In this document: positions 42,701 to 50,547 of the stretch, in pieces | Layout of the letters: each line of letters begins with the position of its first letter | How positions within the stretch are numbered: the stretch's first letter is position 1 | Source of the DNA: Paragordius varius | Lineage: Eukaryota; Nematomorpha | DNA: 64,000 nucleotides | Direction: 5' to 3' | Assembly (NCBI GenBank): GCA_964247055.1 | Contig: OZ176055.1 | Location: forward strand, 4,960,001 to 5,024,000 | Position numbers and translations under genes: made by a program | The notes under the pieces: model-generated | Told to the model about the DNA's origin: nothing | Seen by the model: only the letters and a program-made list of their open reading frames with translations | Database searches by the model: none

Positions 42701-45700
42701 ACATAATTTTTTTATAAAAATCTTCGGAAATTACAGTTTTTAAATAATTTTCCGAAAATATAAGTTATCGAAAAAACGTACGACCACCATCCAGAAATTC
42801 CATCAGATACCCGGTATTTTAAAAAACAGCAAATTCAAATATTATAAAAGCATTTCCAGATCCTTTATAAATTTATAATCAAAACAATTTAGGCAATTAA
42901 AATTTATAAAATAGGGGTCTTCGGCATCTGATTCAATACCAGACAATATTTATTTGTAGATGATGTGGTTTAATTATATAAAAGCAAGTATTATAAACCC
43001 GCAAACTAATATTTTCTGCCATTTATTAAAATATATTTTATTAACTTGCCAGAATTTACTGTATACAATTTACTATAGCAATTACTTCATTACCTTTTCG
43101 CTTTTTTATCCTAGTTAAACTTTTGGGGTAGATTTTATCCTAGAGCTCAATTTTATAAAAAAACACAGTTTTGAAAGTTTAAAATATCAAGTTTTTACTA
43201 GTAAAATGCCGCCTGACTTCTTTAAGTTCAACATGTTTTAACCATAATATACATATAAATGTCTGTTGCATTAACGGTTTCGTATCGTCTTTGTGTAATG
43301 GCTAGCCATTGTATCCGTATAGAAGCTGTCTGTAATATTTGCGATCCTGCCAGGCGTTATCATCAATGTTGGCAACACTTAAATCATTATTTATTGTTTT
43401 TTCCCAGTTGAATGTTGGTCTGCCCCTGCGATTGTTACCTTCGGGATGTAGGGATAAAATTTTATTTGTCCATGGTTCTGGAGCACGTTGGATGTGTCCG
43501 AAATATCTAAGCCTATTTTTTCTGAGCATGACATTTAAAGGTTCAATTTGGTAGAGTTGATGTAAATTTGAATTTGACTTATTGGGTTGGAATAAATTTA
43601 GTATCCGTTTTTCTAAGTTCATTAGTTTTTTCTCGATTGAATCTGTCATCGGCCACGTTTCGCAACCATACAGGAGTATGGGACGTATGCCGGCTTTGTA
43701 AATCAAACCTTTGTTTTTTGCTGATATGTGTTTATTTTTGAGGACAAATTTAAGTTGATGATATTTTACCCAAGCCTGTTGGGATCTATATTTAACTGAT
43801 TGGTTTATTCCACCTAGGCAATGTATGACATCACCCAGGTATTTGAAATTATTCACCAATTCGATTTTGGTGTCTGCCATATAAACGTAATTTAGGGAAG
43901 TGGATGAGTGATTTATTGTTTTATTTTTACATGATTCACATATAAATTTGTCATTATTGATTAGTTTCCCTTTTATAAGCGAGCACTTTTTGTGTACCCA
44001 CTTATTGCATGATGTACATAGGATTGAATTGAGTTTAACATCTAAATCACATACTCCACATGGAAACTTAGGTCGTTCATATACAGTTTCACCCGTTATC
44101 ATTACCTTTGTTTTGCTTATATTTATATTCATTCCACCCTTTTCTAAGTGTGATTTCCATGTGTTGTACTTTTGATTTAATGCTTCCATTGATGTTGCGG
44201 TGAGGACAATGTCGTCCGCATAGATAAGTTCCCATGGTGGGCCTTGTTTTATATCTTTTGTTAGGTAATCCATTATTAAAATGAAGAGTAGAGGGCTTAG
44301 GATGGAGCCTTGATGAAGACCAGATTCATTTGGAACAAAAGCTGTGTTACCTAGTGTTAATCTGACGCAGTTTGTTGTTTTGTAGTACATCATTTCTATT
44401 GATTTAATTATCCAATCATCTACATTATTGGCTCGTAGTGTGGATGTGATCAACTTCCTGGGGATACAATCAAAGGCCCTTTGTAAATCAATAAAAACAT
44501 GATATAGTTTTTTATTTTTCGCTAAATAGTTCTCTTGCAATCTTCTCAAAATGAAGATTGCATCAATTGTGCTACTGTTTGGTTTATAGGCATATTGTGA
44601 TTCCTGTATACTAACGATTGATCTTAGTTTTGATTCAATAATGGATTCAAAAATTTTTAACGGGTGTTCCAATAACTTTAGTGGTCTGTAGGAGGAGCAA
44701 ACGAGTATGTCTCCTTTGTTTTTATAAATGGGTATGATGGTGCTTTTTGACCAATCATTAGGGATGCGATTTGTTGATAAGATTAGATTGAATATGTTAG
44801 TTAAATGTGTAATGCATTGTGGTAAAGCTTTGATCATGTCACAGCTGAGTTCAGATGGACCTGTAGCTTTGTTATTTTTCATCTTGGCCAAGGCTTCTCT
44901 TACATCGTCTGTTGTTATCAATGGTCGAGGACCAATTGCTGGTGGTTGGTTTATTGTTTCAAAATCATGTTTTTGTGCAAATTGTTCTTTGTAATACGTT
45001 GTCCAGACATTGCTTATGTCACTCCACTCAGTTACTAGTTGTTGATCTTTATCTTTAATATAGGAAATTTGTTTAATGTCCTTTTTATTATTGTTAACTG
45101 AATTTATTGTTCGAAAAATCTTAAGATTTTTCATGTCTTGTTCTAATTTTTTAGCTAAATCCAAAGCTTTTTTGTTGGCTGAAATATTGATGGCTTGTTG
45201 TAAATTTTTATTTGATTTGATATATGATTCCAAGTCTCTTTTATCTTTTGTTTGTTTCCATCTTTTATAATAATTGCGTTTAATTTTAATTAAAGGTTTT
45301 ATGGATTCTGACCACCACAAATTTGATTGTTGTTTTTTCCTGTATATTTTCTTTCTGCCACAGCAATTAAGCACATTTGGGATGATGCTGTTTTTAAAAT
45401 TATCCCAAGCTTGTTCAGATGTTTTGTGGTTGAGGCTAAGCGATGCATTGACAGTTTCTGAGAGTTGAAGTTTAAGATCAGGAAGGTGTAATTTTTCTAA
45501 GTTTATTTTAGGTTTCTGGTTACTATGGTAATAGGATTTGTTTATTGTTATTATAGCTACAATTAATTTATGTTGCGTGTCAGTAAGGTATGTTTTAGAG
45601 TCTTTAATGAATTTTCTATCTTGAATGGGTGTTAAAATGTAGTCTACCATAGAATTTTGATTACCACTTGTATAAGTTATTAATTTCTTTGCTGGTTTCG

Positions 45701-48485
45701 TGAAGAGGGTATTGCAGATAGTAAGTCTAAGAGATGCGCAGTATTCTAATAATGTATCACCTTCTTTGTTACGGCTGCCAAAAGCGTTTCCTCCATGTAT
45801 TCTCATATAGTCTTCACCATTAGTGCCAACGTGGGAATCGAAATCTCCACCTATAAAAATTTTGTCATTTGGAGGTATTGCATGGGAAATGTCGTATAGT
45901 TGGTTCCAAAAGGCTTGTTTGGTTGCTTCGCTTAATCCAGACTGGGGAGCATAGATGGAAAGTATGTTAAGAATTTGTTTTTTAAAGCCGATACGTATTT
46001 GGATAATTCTTTCGTTGTGTCTGTTTACTTCTATTATATTATCACAATATTCATTTTTAATAGCTATAGCCACTCCATGTTGGCCTTTCATTTGACCTTT
46101 GTAGAAAATTGTATAGTTGTCTATATTCAGCTTTCCCTCAGATTTATATCTTGTTTCCTGGAGGCAACAGATGTCAATGTTTTTCTCTTTTATTTGGTCG
46201 ATAACTAAGTTTGATCTACCGACTAGCGTCGAGATATTCCAAGTGCCGATCTTAAGTGGTTTTACCATATTGTTGGGTGTTTTTTGATGTTTGTGGTTTT
46301 TTAGGAGATCATTAATATTGTTATCATGTAAATTAATATTATTATTAAAATTAAGATTATCACATATATTAATATCATTAATAAAATTATTTGTAAGATT
46401 AATATTATCATTTTTAAAATATATATCATTGTTTAAAAGTGTTGTCAATTCATTCATTATTTTCATATACGGTATGATTAAGGCGATTGTTTTACAATTT
46501 GCATGCCTTTGCAAATCAAGAGACTATTTCGGTGTCCCTGACCTATGGAATTGCCTTTCTGGGCTTACGGAGTTCCATCTCCGCTTATGTATATTACAAA
46601 TTGGTTGTTTCTAGCAACTGGTTATAGCGCCAGATAAACCCGCTTTATCATCTGTGTGAATGCAGGTATTGTGGTATTTTATAGGAAAAAATAATGGTAG
46701 TTTATTTTTTCCACCACACCCCACACAGATGATTTCTTTCCTTTGCCGCTCCCGTTGGTATTAACCAGGGTGCACCACGCGGAGGTGGGAGTCGGACAAA
46801 ATATAAAAAAATGGAGGAAAAAAAGTTTGAGATGAGGACTTTTTGACAATTTTACATTTTTTTAAAAGCATATTTTTAGATTGAGCTTAATGCCATAAAT
46901 ATTTTTTAAGATAAAATTTTAAATCGCTCTGGGATATAAACTACCCCAAAAGGTATTGGAGTGTAAATTCTATTGGATAAAGAAAAATTGATTGTGAAAA
47001 TTGGATTTTTCTTAAGTTGTTCAAAATAAAATTCGTTGCTAAATATGTTTTTATATTAAAAAATGGAATAATTATTTTTTCTAAAAATACAGAGGAGGGT
47101 CGCCAGTTACGTGATTTTAAATAAAAGTGCTAAAAATGTCTTTTTTTAAAAAGAAAAATATTAAAAATAACAAACTTTAAGGTAAAAAAGGGAAAACGTT
47201 AGGTCAAGATGTTAGCTATATTAAAATAATGTTAATTATACTATAAGAAGATTTAACATAAAGGTGGACAAGATATGCAATTTGAATCTAAAAATTTCTA
47301 ATTGTAATATATGAAAATTAAAGGTTTAGATCAGGCAATGCTATTTTCTCAAAAAACAAAAAATGAAAGTTTTAATAAGAACTAACAATCTTTGTTTAGT
47401 TGAAACATTTATAACTAATACTATGATAACCTTTTGAACTAGCATTCTTTACCTAGAGCTAAATGTGAAAATTTTCAAAAATACCGATGTATTGGGCCAA
47501 ATTCAATATGCATTCTATAGAATTTAAAGCGAATCATTATTTTGGAAAAAAATCCATCTGTCAAACATTTTTACACTAAATGTAAATTTGATACACTTTT
47601 GATAAGAGATTTTTCGATAAATTATTTTTTAGCTGTTTATTTTAAGATAGTGTATTTAAAATCTAGACTCTGTTACCACGCTGTAATATTTTTTCTTTTT
47701 GCGATTATTGACGGGTGTCATATACCGCTTTATATTTTTCCATTAATTTCAGTTTAAATATTTTCTGTTTTGTAAACATTTAAAAAGTTCAAAAAGCAAT
47801 AACGTATATTATATGTGTATAGTCACACTTAAGTATATATTCTTTTAATTTTTTTAACAATTTTATGTGGAAATAATTTACCCCAAAAGGTAATATTAAA
47901 ATGTAATATTATTCATTTCCAAATTTAAATTATATGCGTCACGAAATCAAACATTAAAATTTCTGCGTACACAATAGTGTTCACAGTTTCATTGACAATT
48001 CAGAAGTCTTAAAATTAAAATATTGTATATAGATGTCAAATTACTTGAGATAACTGGGTTCTTATTGTAAGAGCATTAAAAGTAGGTTCAATATGCAAAG
48101 CCTTTGTTACTCTGTGGATTAAGATTGTGATATCTACAAATAAATTTTAGAAAAGATTACCCTCCAGCTCAGCAATATCTAAAAATGCTCTATAATCGCT
48201 TTTTTCAAGCCAAAGTTTGTTAATCAAAAAAACCGGATTTGAATCCTAGATAAAAATAAAATTTACAGTGCCCCCAGAAAAGGCTGAAATTTTAGCATTG
48301 TCAGGAATGCTTATTCCTCCACTTAGAAAAAAAACTTGTTTAGCTATTGGTATGCCATAAAATTTAAATATAAATCTTTTAAGATAAAATAATCTATGTA
48401 ATTATAAATATACATACTGTTGAAATGCATAATTAATATCAAATGTGAGTATTCGTCCAGGGGGAATTAAATATATATATAACAT
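36590..48485 (-). CDS. RB1CC1: RB1CC1 (FIP200) autophagy scaffold gene, 5' part
   Basis: FIP200 is the metazoan scaffold of the ULK/Atg1 autophagy-initiation complex. Its N-terminus is a ubiquitin-like fold followed by an Atg17-like domain. Phase-consistent exons on the minus strand are 48485-48418, 48393-48267, 48245-48161, 48133-48045, 42698-42511, 40459-39796, 39469-39222 and 37496-37347, with weaker ones at about 37298-37125 and 36780-36590. Diagnostic blocks, by memory of the human protein: SGGTDSNPVFLINK (human SAGTDTNPIFLFNK), RTQLS, HLLQQAWATVLANLHDI (human HLQHQGWAAIMANLEDC), GLENRLLGLE, ARGILQNQ, VTILPDLCSSHNKQLNLMLQ, VRIRLKY. Introns 1-3 are 24, 21 and 27 nt; the later ones are 5,346, 2,051, 326 and 1,725 nt and full of repeats. 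No coiled-coil or Claw C-terminus was found. Exon 8 has one frame break. Confidence 0.88.
36797..37117 (+). pseudogene. hAT transposase fragment, right arm of the inverted pair
   Basis: Reverse-oriented copy of 35236-35525. For example, CATACCTGCCACCCAAG here matches CTTGGGTGGCAGGTATG there, and TTCGGTGTAGTGTTGAGCC matches the reverse of GGGCTCAATTCTACACCGAA. It carries about 70 extra bases. Both arms are remnants of one transposase gene. Confidence 0.7.
37125..37298 (-). CDS. RB1CC1: RB1CC1 exon 9, tentative
   Basis: After a possible 48-nt intron (donor 37346, acceptor TTTAAAG at 37299) the minus strand reads MKYFHQKIDINKRAHILRFS, VQSNYNKSGNFLKSLSRLKT and MRIPIYLLGIKWF. Pattern and spacing from the exon 8 tryptophan resemble human GKRLYEAEKSKRESFGKLF, but phase with exon 8 does not close. 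The left end runs into the hAT-derived arm at 37117. It could be a different exon layout or decayed sequence. Confidence 0.35.
37347..37496 (-). CDS. RB1CC1: RB1CC1 exon 8, with one frame break
   Basis: Acceptor AATACAG at 37497. The first base completes GAT with the two bases left by exon 7, then FQNLAKIKFLHKVFISLIDV and MSYHILKIFITKK follow. From RLK in exon 7 to the KK here is 57 residues, exactly the spacing from RLK to RRK in human FIP200. A run of seven A then shifts the frame; with one more A it would continue RLITCFRDGHLDYWRTS to a GTAAAA donor. This may be an assembly error in a homopolymer, a polymorphism, or a lesion in the gene. The acceptor lies at the edge of a dispersed repeat. 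Confidence 0.65.
37700..38138 (-). mobile_element. TTAA-type MITE, copy D (reversed, truncated)
   Basis: Reversed copy of the 35786 family. It begins CGGGTATCTAAATACCCCGA, contains AACTACTGAAAAAAACGG and CTTCTATCCTAATG as in the other copies, and ends TTGGGGTATCTGACTACC with AATTTGAATCAGATGTC. The outer end on the left is missing. It lies in RB1CC1 intron 7, between two copies of another dispersed repeat (37500-37640 reversed, about 38200-38600 forward). Confidence 0.65.
38200..38600 (+). repeat. Dispersed foldback family, intron 7 copy
   Basis: Shares blocks with 57902-58460 and 62305-62830: TTGAGACTTTCGAAGGC versus TTGAGACTTCTGAAGCCC, AAAATGTGCGCTTTTACCAT versus AAAATGTGCGCAAATTTCAC, and AATCCTGATACATTT. 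A reversed piece at about 37500-37640 (TTTTCGAGCATGGCGACAAC, ACACTTTTTCTATATAATTT) supplies the other arm. Non-coding. 38600-39220, also intron 7, shows nothing else recognisable. Confidence 0.6.
39222..39469 (-). CDS. RB1CC1: RB1CC1 exon 7
   Basis: 248 nt, acceptor TTTAAG (weak pyrimidine tract), donor GTAATA, phase 0 in and two bases out. Reads GILQNQIHAAEENDVTILPD, LCSSHNKQLNLMLQHLRLMR, then VSNVRIRLKYIHIICKILEY. Human FIP200 has GFLANQKRAENLKDASVLPD, LCLSHANQLMIMLQNHRKLL and ANNLHVRLKWCCFVML, so identity and spacing are both strong. The open frame upstream of the acceptor (to 39538) has no family match and is read as intron. Confidence 0.9.
39796..40459 (-). CDS. RB1CC1: RB1CC1 exon 6 (Atg17-like region)
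   Basis: 664 nt, acceptor GTTTTTAG, donor GTAAAA. The two bases left by exon 5 plus its first base make GGA, then MEICFENEKLKHRNNIKNCK continues in frame for 221 codons. The middle (LDWCDKHISLILPSTPCF) is poorly conserved. The end MDNDKLHKLTNKNKMKQIGG and LENRLLGLENILITM aligns with human MKAIKGLEDRLYALDQMI. It closes at codon boundary SHLAR, which joins GILQNQ of exon 7 to match human LAQGFLANQ. Confidence 0.88.
40905..41225. mobile_element. Iteron-armed palindromic MITE, copy 1
   Basis: Left arm ACTCACCCTTGAAAATTTCT, ACATTTCAAAGTTACCC. Right arm AGGGTTAATTTGAAATGTTT, AGAGGGTAAATTTCAAGTGT. Each arm repeats a motif of roughly 20 bp (ACCCTTGAA...TTCAAATT), and the arms are inverted to each other. 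It lies in RB1CC1 intron 5. The rest of that intron (41225-42500) is AT-rich with nothing recognised. A sister copy is at 51505-51800. Confidence 0.6.
42511..42698 (-). CDS. RB1CC1: RB1CC1 exon 5
   Basis: Acceptor TATGTAG at 42699, donor GTAAAC at 42510, 188 nt, entering in phase 0 and leaving two bases. Reads SLEETSRKYLQECQALVNAQ, then HLLQQAWATVLANLHDILYN, the block aligned with human AKKLCSFCEGLVHDEHLQHQ and GWAAIMANLEDCSNSY. The Q-x-W-A-x-x-x-A-N-L pattern is the strongest identity in the gene. The preceding 5,346-nt intron contains the LINE at 43302-46514; the following one is 2,051 nt. Confidence 0.9.
43302..46514 (-). CDS. LINE endonuclease-reverse transcriptase, intact 1,070-codon ORF
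   Basis: One uninterrupted frame lying in the 5.3-kb intron 4 of RB1CC1, in the host gene's orientation. Residues 1-85 are Asn-rich. The AP endonuclease (about 87-320) has GTWN 90-93, QET 119-121, SIYAPQSG 187-193, GGDFDSHVG 222-230, MVDYIL 289-294 and TQHKLIV 313-319. The reverse transcriptase (about 540-810) has YRPLKLLEH, HVFIDLQRAFD, GLHQGSILSPLLF and the catalytic YADD at 765-768. A PHD-type C4HC3 zinc cluster follows (C819, C822, C833, C836, H841, C844, C859, C862). The thumb and C-terminus (YLGDVIHCLGG, LLYGCETWPM, RLRYFGHIQR, RRGRP, QDR) complete it. The family usually has GDFN where this copy has GDFD, which may weaken nicking. Clade not assigned beyond RTE/BovB-like. Confidence 0.93.
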   Translation of the reverse strand: MQRHANCKTIALIIPYMKIMNELTTLLNNDIYFKNDNINLTNNFINDINICDNLNFNNNINLHDNNINDLLKNHKHQKTPNNMVKPLKIGTWNISTLVGRSNLVIDQIKEKNIDICCLQETRYKSEGKLNIDNYTIFYKGQMKGQHGVAIAIKNEYCDNIIEVNRHNERIIQIRIGFKKQILNILSIYAPQSGLSEATKQAFWNQLYDISHAIPPNDKIFIGGDFDSHVGTNGEDYMRIHGGNAFGSRNKEGDTLLEYCASLRLTICNTLFTKPAKKLITYTSGNQNSMVDYILTPIQDRKFIKDSKTYLTDTQHKLIVAIITINKSYYHSNQKPKINLEKLHLPDLKLQLSETVNASLSLNHKTSEQAWDNFKNSIIPNVLNCCGRKKIYRKKQQSNLWWSESIKPLIKIKRNYYKRWKQTKDKRDLESYIKSNKNLQQAINISANKKALDLAKKLEQDMKNLKIFRTINSVNNNKKDIKQISYIKDKDQQLVTEWSDISNVWTTYYKEQFAQKHDFETINQPPAIGPRPLITTDDVREALAKMKNNKATGPSELSCDMIKALPQCITHLTNIFNLILSTNRIPNDWSKSTIIPIYKNKGDILVCSSYRPLKLLEHPLKIFESIIESKLRSIVSIQESQYAYKPNSSTIDAIFILRRLQENYLAKNKKLYHVFIDLQRAFDCIPRKLITSTLRANNVDDWIIKSIEMMYYKTTNCVRLTLGNTAFVPNESGLHQGSILSPLLFILIMDYLTKDIKQGPPWELIYADDIVLTATSMEALNQKYNTWKSHLEKGGMNINISKTKVMITGETVYERPKFPCGVCDLDVKLNSILCTSCNKWVHKKCSLIKGKLINNDKFICESCKNKTINHSSTSLNYVYMADTKIELVNNFKYLGDVIHCLGGINQSVKYRSQQAWVKYHQLKFVLKNKHISAKNKGLIYKAGIRPILLYGCETWPMTDSIEKKLMNLEKRILNLFQPNKSNSNLHQLYQIEPLNVMLRKNRLRYFGHIQRAPEPWTNKILSLHPEGNNRRGRPTFNWEKTINNDLSVANIDDNAWQDRKYYRQLLYGYNG
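46515..46800 (-). other. Probable 5' leader of the intact LINE
   Basis: GC content rises sharply from the ORF start to about 46800 (CGCTCCCGTTGGTATTAACC, CGCGGAGGTGGGAGTCGGAC), then drops to host AT level, marking the likely 5' end of the element. It contains a strong stem-loop (46647-46733). No target duplication was identified with confidence. Confidence 0.55.
46647..46733. repeat. Three-part hairpin in the LINE leader
   Basis: Outer arms ATCATCTGTGTG (46647-46658) and CACACAGATGAT (46722-46733), middle arms TGTGGT and ACCACA, and inner arms GGAAAAAATAA and TTATTTTTTCC around a 7-nt loop. All three arm pairs are perfect and nested. About 29 base pairs form in 87 nt. Confidence 0.8.
46840..46965 (+). 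repeat. Dispersed repeat fragment (ACCCCAAAAGG family)
   Basis: GCCATAAATATTTTTTAAGA and CTCTGGGATATAAACTACCC CAAAAGG recur in diverged form at about 50140-50260, with a shorter match near 47874-47910 and a reversed match near 43127. Non-coding. The remainder of intron 4 to the right (46970-47870) is AT-rich with no gene seen. Confidence 0.45.
48045..48485 (-). CDS. RB1CC1: RB1CC1 exons 1-4 (ubiquitin-like domain)
   Basis: The start ATG at 48485-48483 begins MLYIYLIPPGRILTFDINYA, matching the human start MKLYVFFVNTGTTLTFDTEL in length and pattern. Exon 2 reads LFYLKRFIFKFYGIPIAKQV then FFLSGGISIPDNAKISAFSG. Exon 3 reads DSNPVFLINKLWLEKSDYRA. Exon 4 ends HIEPTFNALTIRTQLSQ. Exon lengths of 68, 127, 85 and 89 nt sum to 369, exactly 123 codons, so phase closes across all three tiny introns. 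The domain matches human FIP200 residue for residue in spacing around the GTD(S/T)NP motif. A MITE edge lies only 58 bp upstream of the ATG, so promoter and leader must be very short or lie within the repeat. Confidence 0.9.
48134..48160 (-). other. Micro-intron 3 (27 nt)
   Basis: Minus strand GTAATCTTTT...TTTGTAG, 27 nt, after the first base of a GAT codon (ELE-D). The downstream exon then reads DITILIHRVTKALHIEPTF. Unspliced it would insert a stop. Confidence 0.82.
48246..48266 (-). other. Micro-intron 2 (21 nt)
   Basis: Minus strand GTAAATTTT...TTTATCTAG, 21 nt. It falls between the T and D codons of the conserved GTDSNP motif. The length is a multiple of three, but the last intron codon is an in-frame TAG, so the segment must be removed to make protein. 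A pyrimidine-rich tract precedes the AG. Confidence 0.88.
48394..48417 (-). other. Micro-intron 1 (24 nt)
   Basis: Minus strand GTATGTATAT...TTACATAG, 24 nt, splitting a CAA codon after two bases. Removing it joins NYAFQ to QLFYLKRF in one frame. The donor GTATGT and acceptor ACATAG are standard. Confidence 0.85.
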
Positions 48486-48543
48486 TTGTGGATACACAAA
48501 ATATGATTATGTGTAGTTAGTGAATTTTCTTGAATACCGAATT

Positions 48544-49014
48544 TAACACTTGGATACAACACATCCATTTTAGTCCTTCGATTCAAATTGGGGTATAATT
48601 AACCGAAATATATAAAAAAGCTCATTCAAAAATAATTGATATAATCTTTTTTAAAGTAAAACCTCAAGGTAAAAATTTAGTCAACATGACATGTTTGCTA
48701 GCTAAATTTAAAAATAATACAAAATAAACCATTTTTTTCTGTTTCTAACAATGTTAGATATGATTTAAATAAAAAATTAGCTTTAATGAAAATTAAATAA
48801 ACACCATATTTTCCAAAAATGTTTCAAAATAAAAATGGCCTCGATAATTATATGAAACTTTCTTTCAAAATTAATTAGATATTTCAGTATTATATTATAA
48901 ATTTTATTACGATAGAAGCATAAATTATTGGGGCCGTTTTTTTGAGTAGTTTTTCAAAAACATCAACTTTAAGATAGTCTGGGGTATTTAGATACCCCTG
49001 AATTGAAGTGTTAA
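48544..49014 (+). mobile_element. TTAA-type MITE, copy B
   Basis: Starts TTAACACTTGGATACAACAC and ends GGGGTATTTAGATACCCC then GAAGTGTTAA, so both edges read TTAA outward. Same family as 35786, 49445 and 37700. Its left edge is 58 bp upstream of the RB1CC1 start codon. Confidence 0.75.
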
Positions 49015-49035
49015 GGACGAGCGATTCAGTAAAAA

Positions 49036-49440
49036 TTTGCAACGGGGGTGTCCAACAAGTGGCCCGCCTACGACATTATGTAAGGCAGGAGATAAATTTT
49101 ATAAGGCAAATAAATAAGAAATTTTCTAATTTAAAATAAGCTGCGAAATCTTATGTTGATATTCTAATTAAGTCTCCCCAATTTGCAACTAACAATAAAA
49201 TATTGGCGAAAAGTTAAAGCGCTCGCTATTTTACAGTTGAAATCTAATAAAATATTCACTAACACCTCATAACATTTTTTTGTCCGCTATAGTTTTTAAG
49301 CCCATAAAAGTAGTAAACAATCACTTTAAAAGTTGTTTTTGTTAAATTTTAATATAACCCTCTTTTTATGTATTGGATTAAAAACTGAAAATTATAGTTT
49401 TAGTTAATTTCAGAGTTTCAAATTCAGATAGCTACCAAGT
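49036..49440 (+). mobile_element. hAT-type MITE fragment
   Basis: Begins GGGGGTGTCCAACAAGTGGC and continues GACATTATGTAAGGC, ATAAGAAATTTTCTAA, parallel to the copy at 61207 (CGTCATTATGTGCGG, AATAATTTTCTAAAT). The right end is not found and is probably lost at the junction with the TTAA MITE at 49445. Confidence 0.5.
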
Positions 49441-49444
49441 CGAT

Positions 49445-50018
49445 TAACACTTGGATACAGCACATTCATTTAAGTCCTTCGATTCAAATTAAGGTAGTTG
49501 GATACCCCAGGCCTGCTTAAAATCAAATGATTCAAAAAATATGGAATGAATTGAAGCCATGGCAAAAATATACACTATAACATTAATGAACCGAAATAAA
49601 TAAAAATTTTCATTCAAAACAACTTGATATTTATTGTTTATTAAAACCTTAAGGTAAAAATTTAGTCAACAAGACATGTGTGCATTAGCTAAATTAGAAA
49701 ATAATACAAAATAAACCACTTTTTCAGTTTCAATCAATGTTTGATGTCATTTAAATGAAAAATTAGCTTTAATTTAAAATCAGATAAACATGATACTTTG
49801 CAATAATGTTGCAATATAAAAATGGCTTCGAAGTAGTTTGATTGGAGCTTTTTTTTCAAAACAAAATTATTTTTAGATTTTTTACCTTATTTTTATTAAT
49901 TTCATCAGGATAGAAGCATAAATTTAAATTGGGACCGTTTGCTTCAGTAGTTTTGTCAAAATATTAATTTAAATTTTGTCTAGGATATTTAGATACCCCA
50001 TTTGAATCGAAGTGTTAA
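49445..50018 (+). mobile_element. TTAA-type MITE, copy C
   Basis: Longest well-preserved copy with both ends (TTAACACTTGGATACAGCAC; ATTTAGATACCCC, TTTGAATCGAAGTGTTAA), 574 bp, non-coding. TTAA at both edges suggests a piggyBac-like target preference, though the next bases (CAC) are not the usual piggyBac CCY. Confidence 0.75.
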
Positions 50019-50129
50019 AATAAACGGCTGATATTTAAATTAATAAATATCAAAAATATGCTGGTACAAAGCTAATTATATATATATTAATTTGCATGTT
50101 ATCACGATCTAAATAAAATAGAAAAAATC

Positions 50130-50265
50130 GACAAAAAGTTTGACAAAGATGCGCCAAAAAGGCTAATATAGCATATTGTAATTTTAGCCCAATGATATAA
50201 ATATTTTTTAAGAAATATAAATTATTTTAATTAACCCTGGTGTATAAAACTATCTCAAAAGTACA
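50130..50265 (+). repeat. Dispersed repeat fragment, second copy
   Basis: ATGATATAAATATTTTTTAA and ACCCTGGTGTATAAAACTAT align with the copy at 46840-46965. Diverged and non-coding; 50265-50540 shows nothing else. Confidence 0.4.
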
Positions 50266-50547
50266 AATGTTCCTACTACCTACGAATTTAAGTCAAAAAT
50301 GCAGGCCCCAAACCAGTTGTCCTAAATACCCCTCTGATAGAAATCGTGGATAAATGTAATGTCTTAGAATGTTTTCATACTATTTCATCTTGCTTCAACA
50401 TACTACGCTTCACCAATTTTTCCATTTAAATTCTAGTGTTCGAAAAATATTTTTTTATGTCATAAAATTCAGTATACACTTAAAACTCTTATCGCGGAAT
50501 TTTTTGTTTTCAAAAGAGAAATAGCCCAAAAATTTAAGACTTTTTAG

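Noticed and set aside
42842-42946. 34-codon minus-strand open piece (LSGIESDAEDPYFINFNCLN)
   Set aside because: Looks protein-like but has no acceptor or phase that fits RB1CC1 intron 4, and no family match; may be a transposon scrap.
43339-46614. Plus-strand ORFs opposite the intact LINE
   Set aside because: Antisense frames with no motif; the minus-strand 1,070-codon ORF explains the region.
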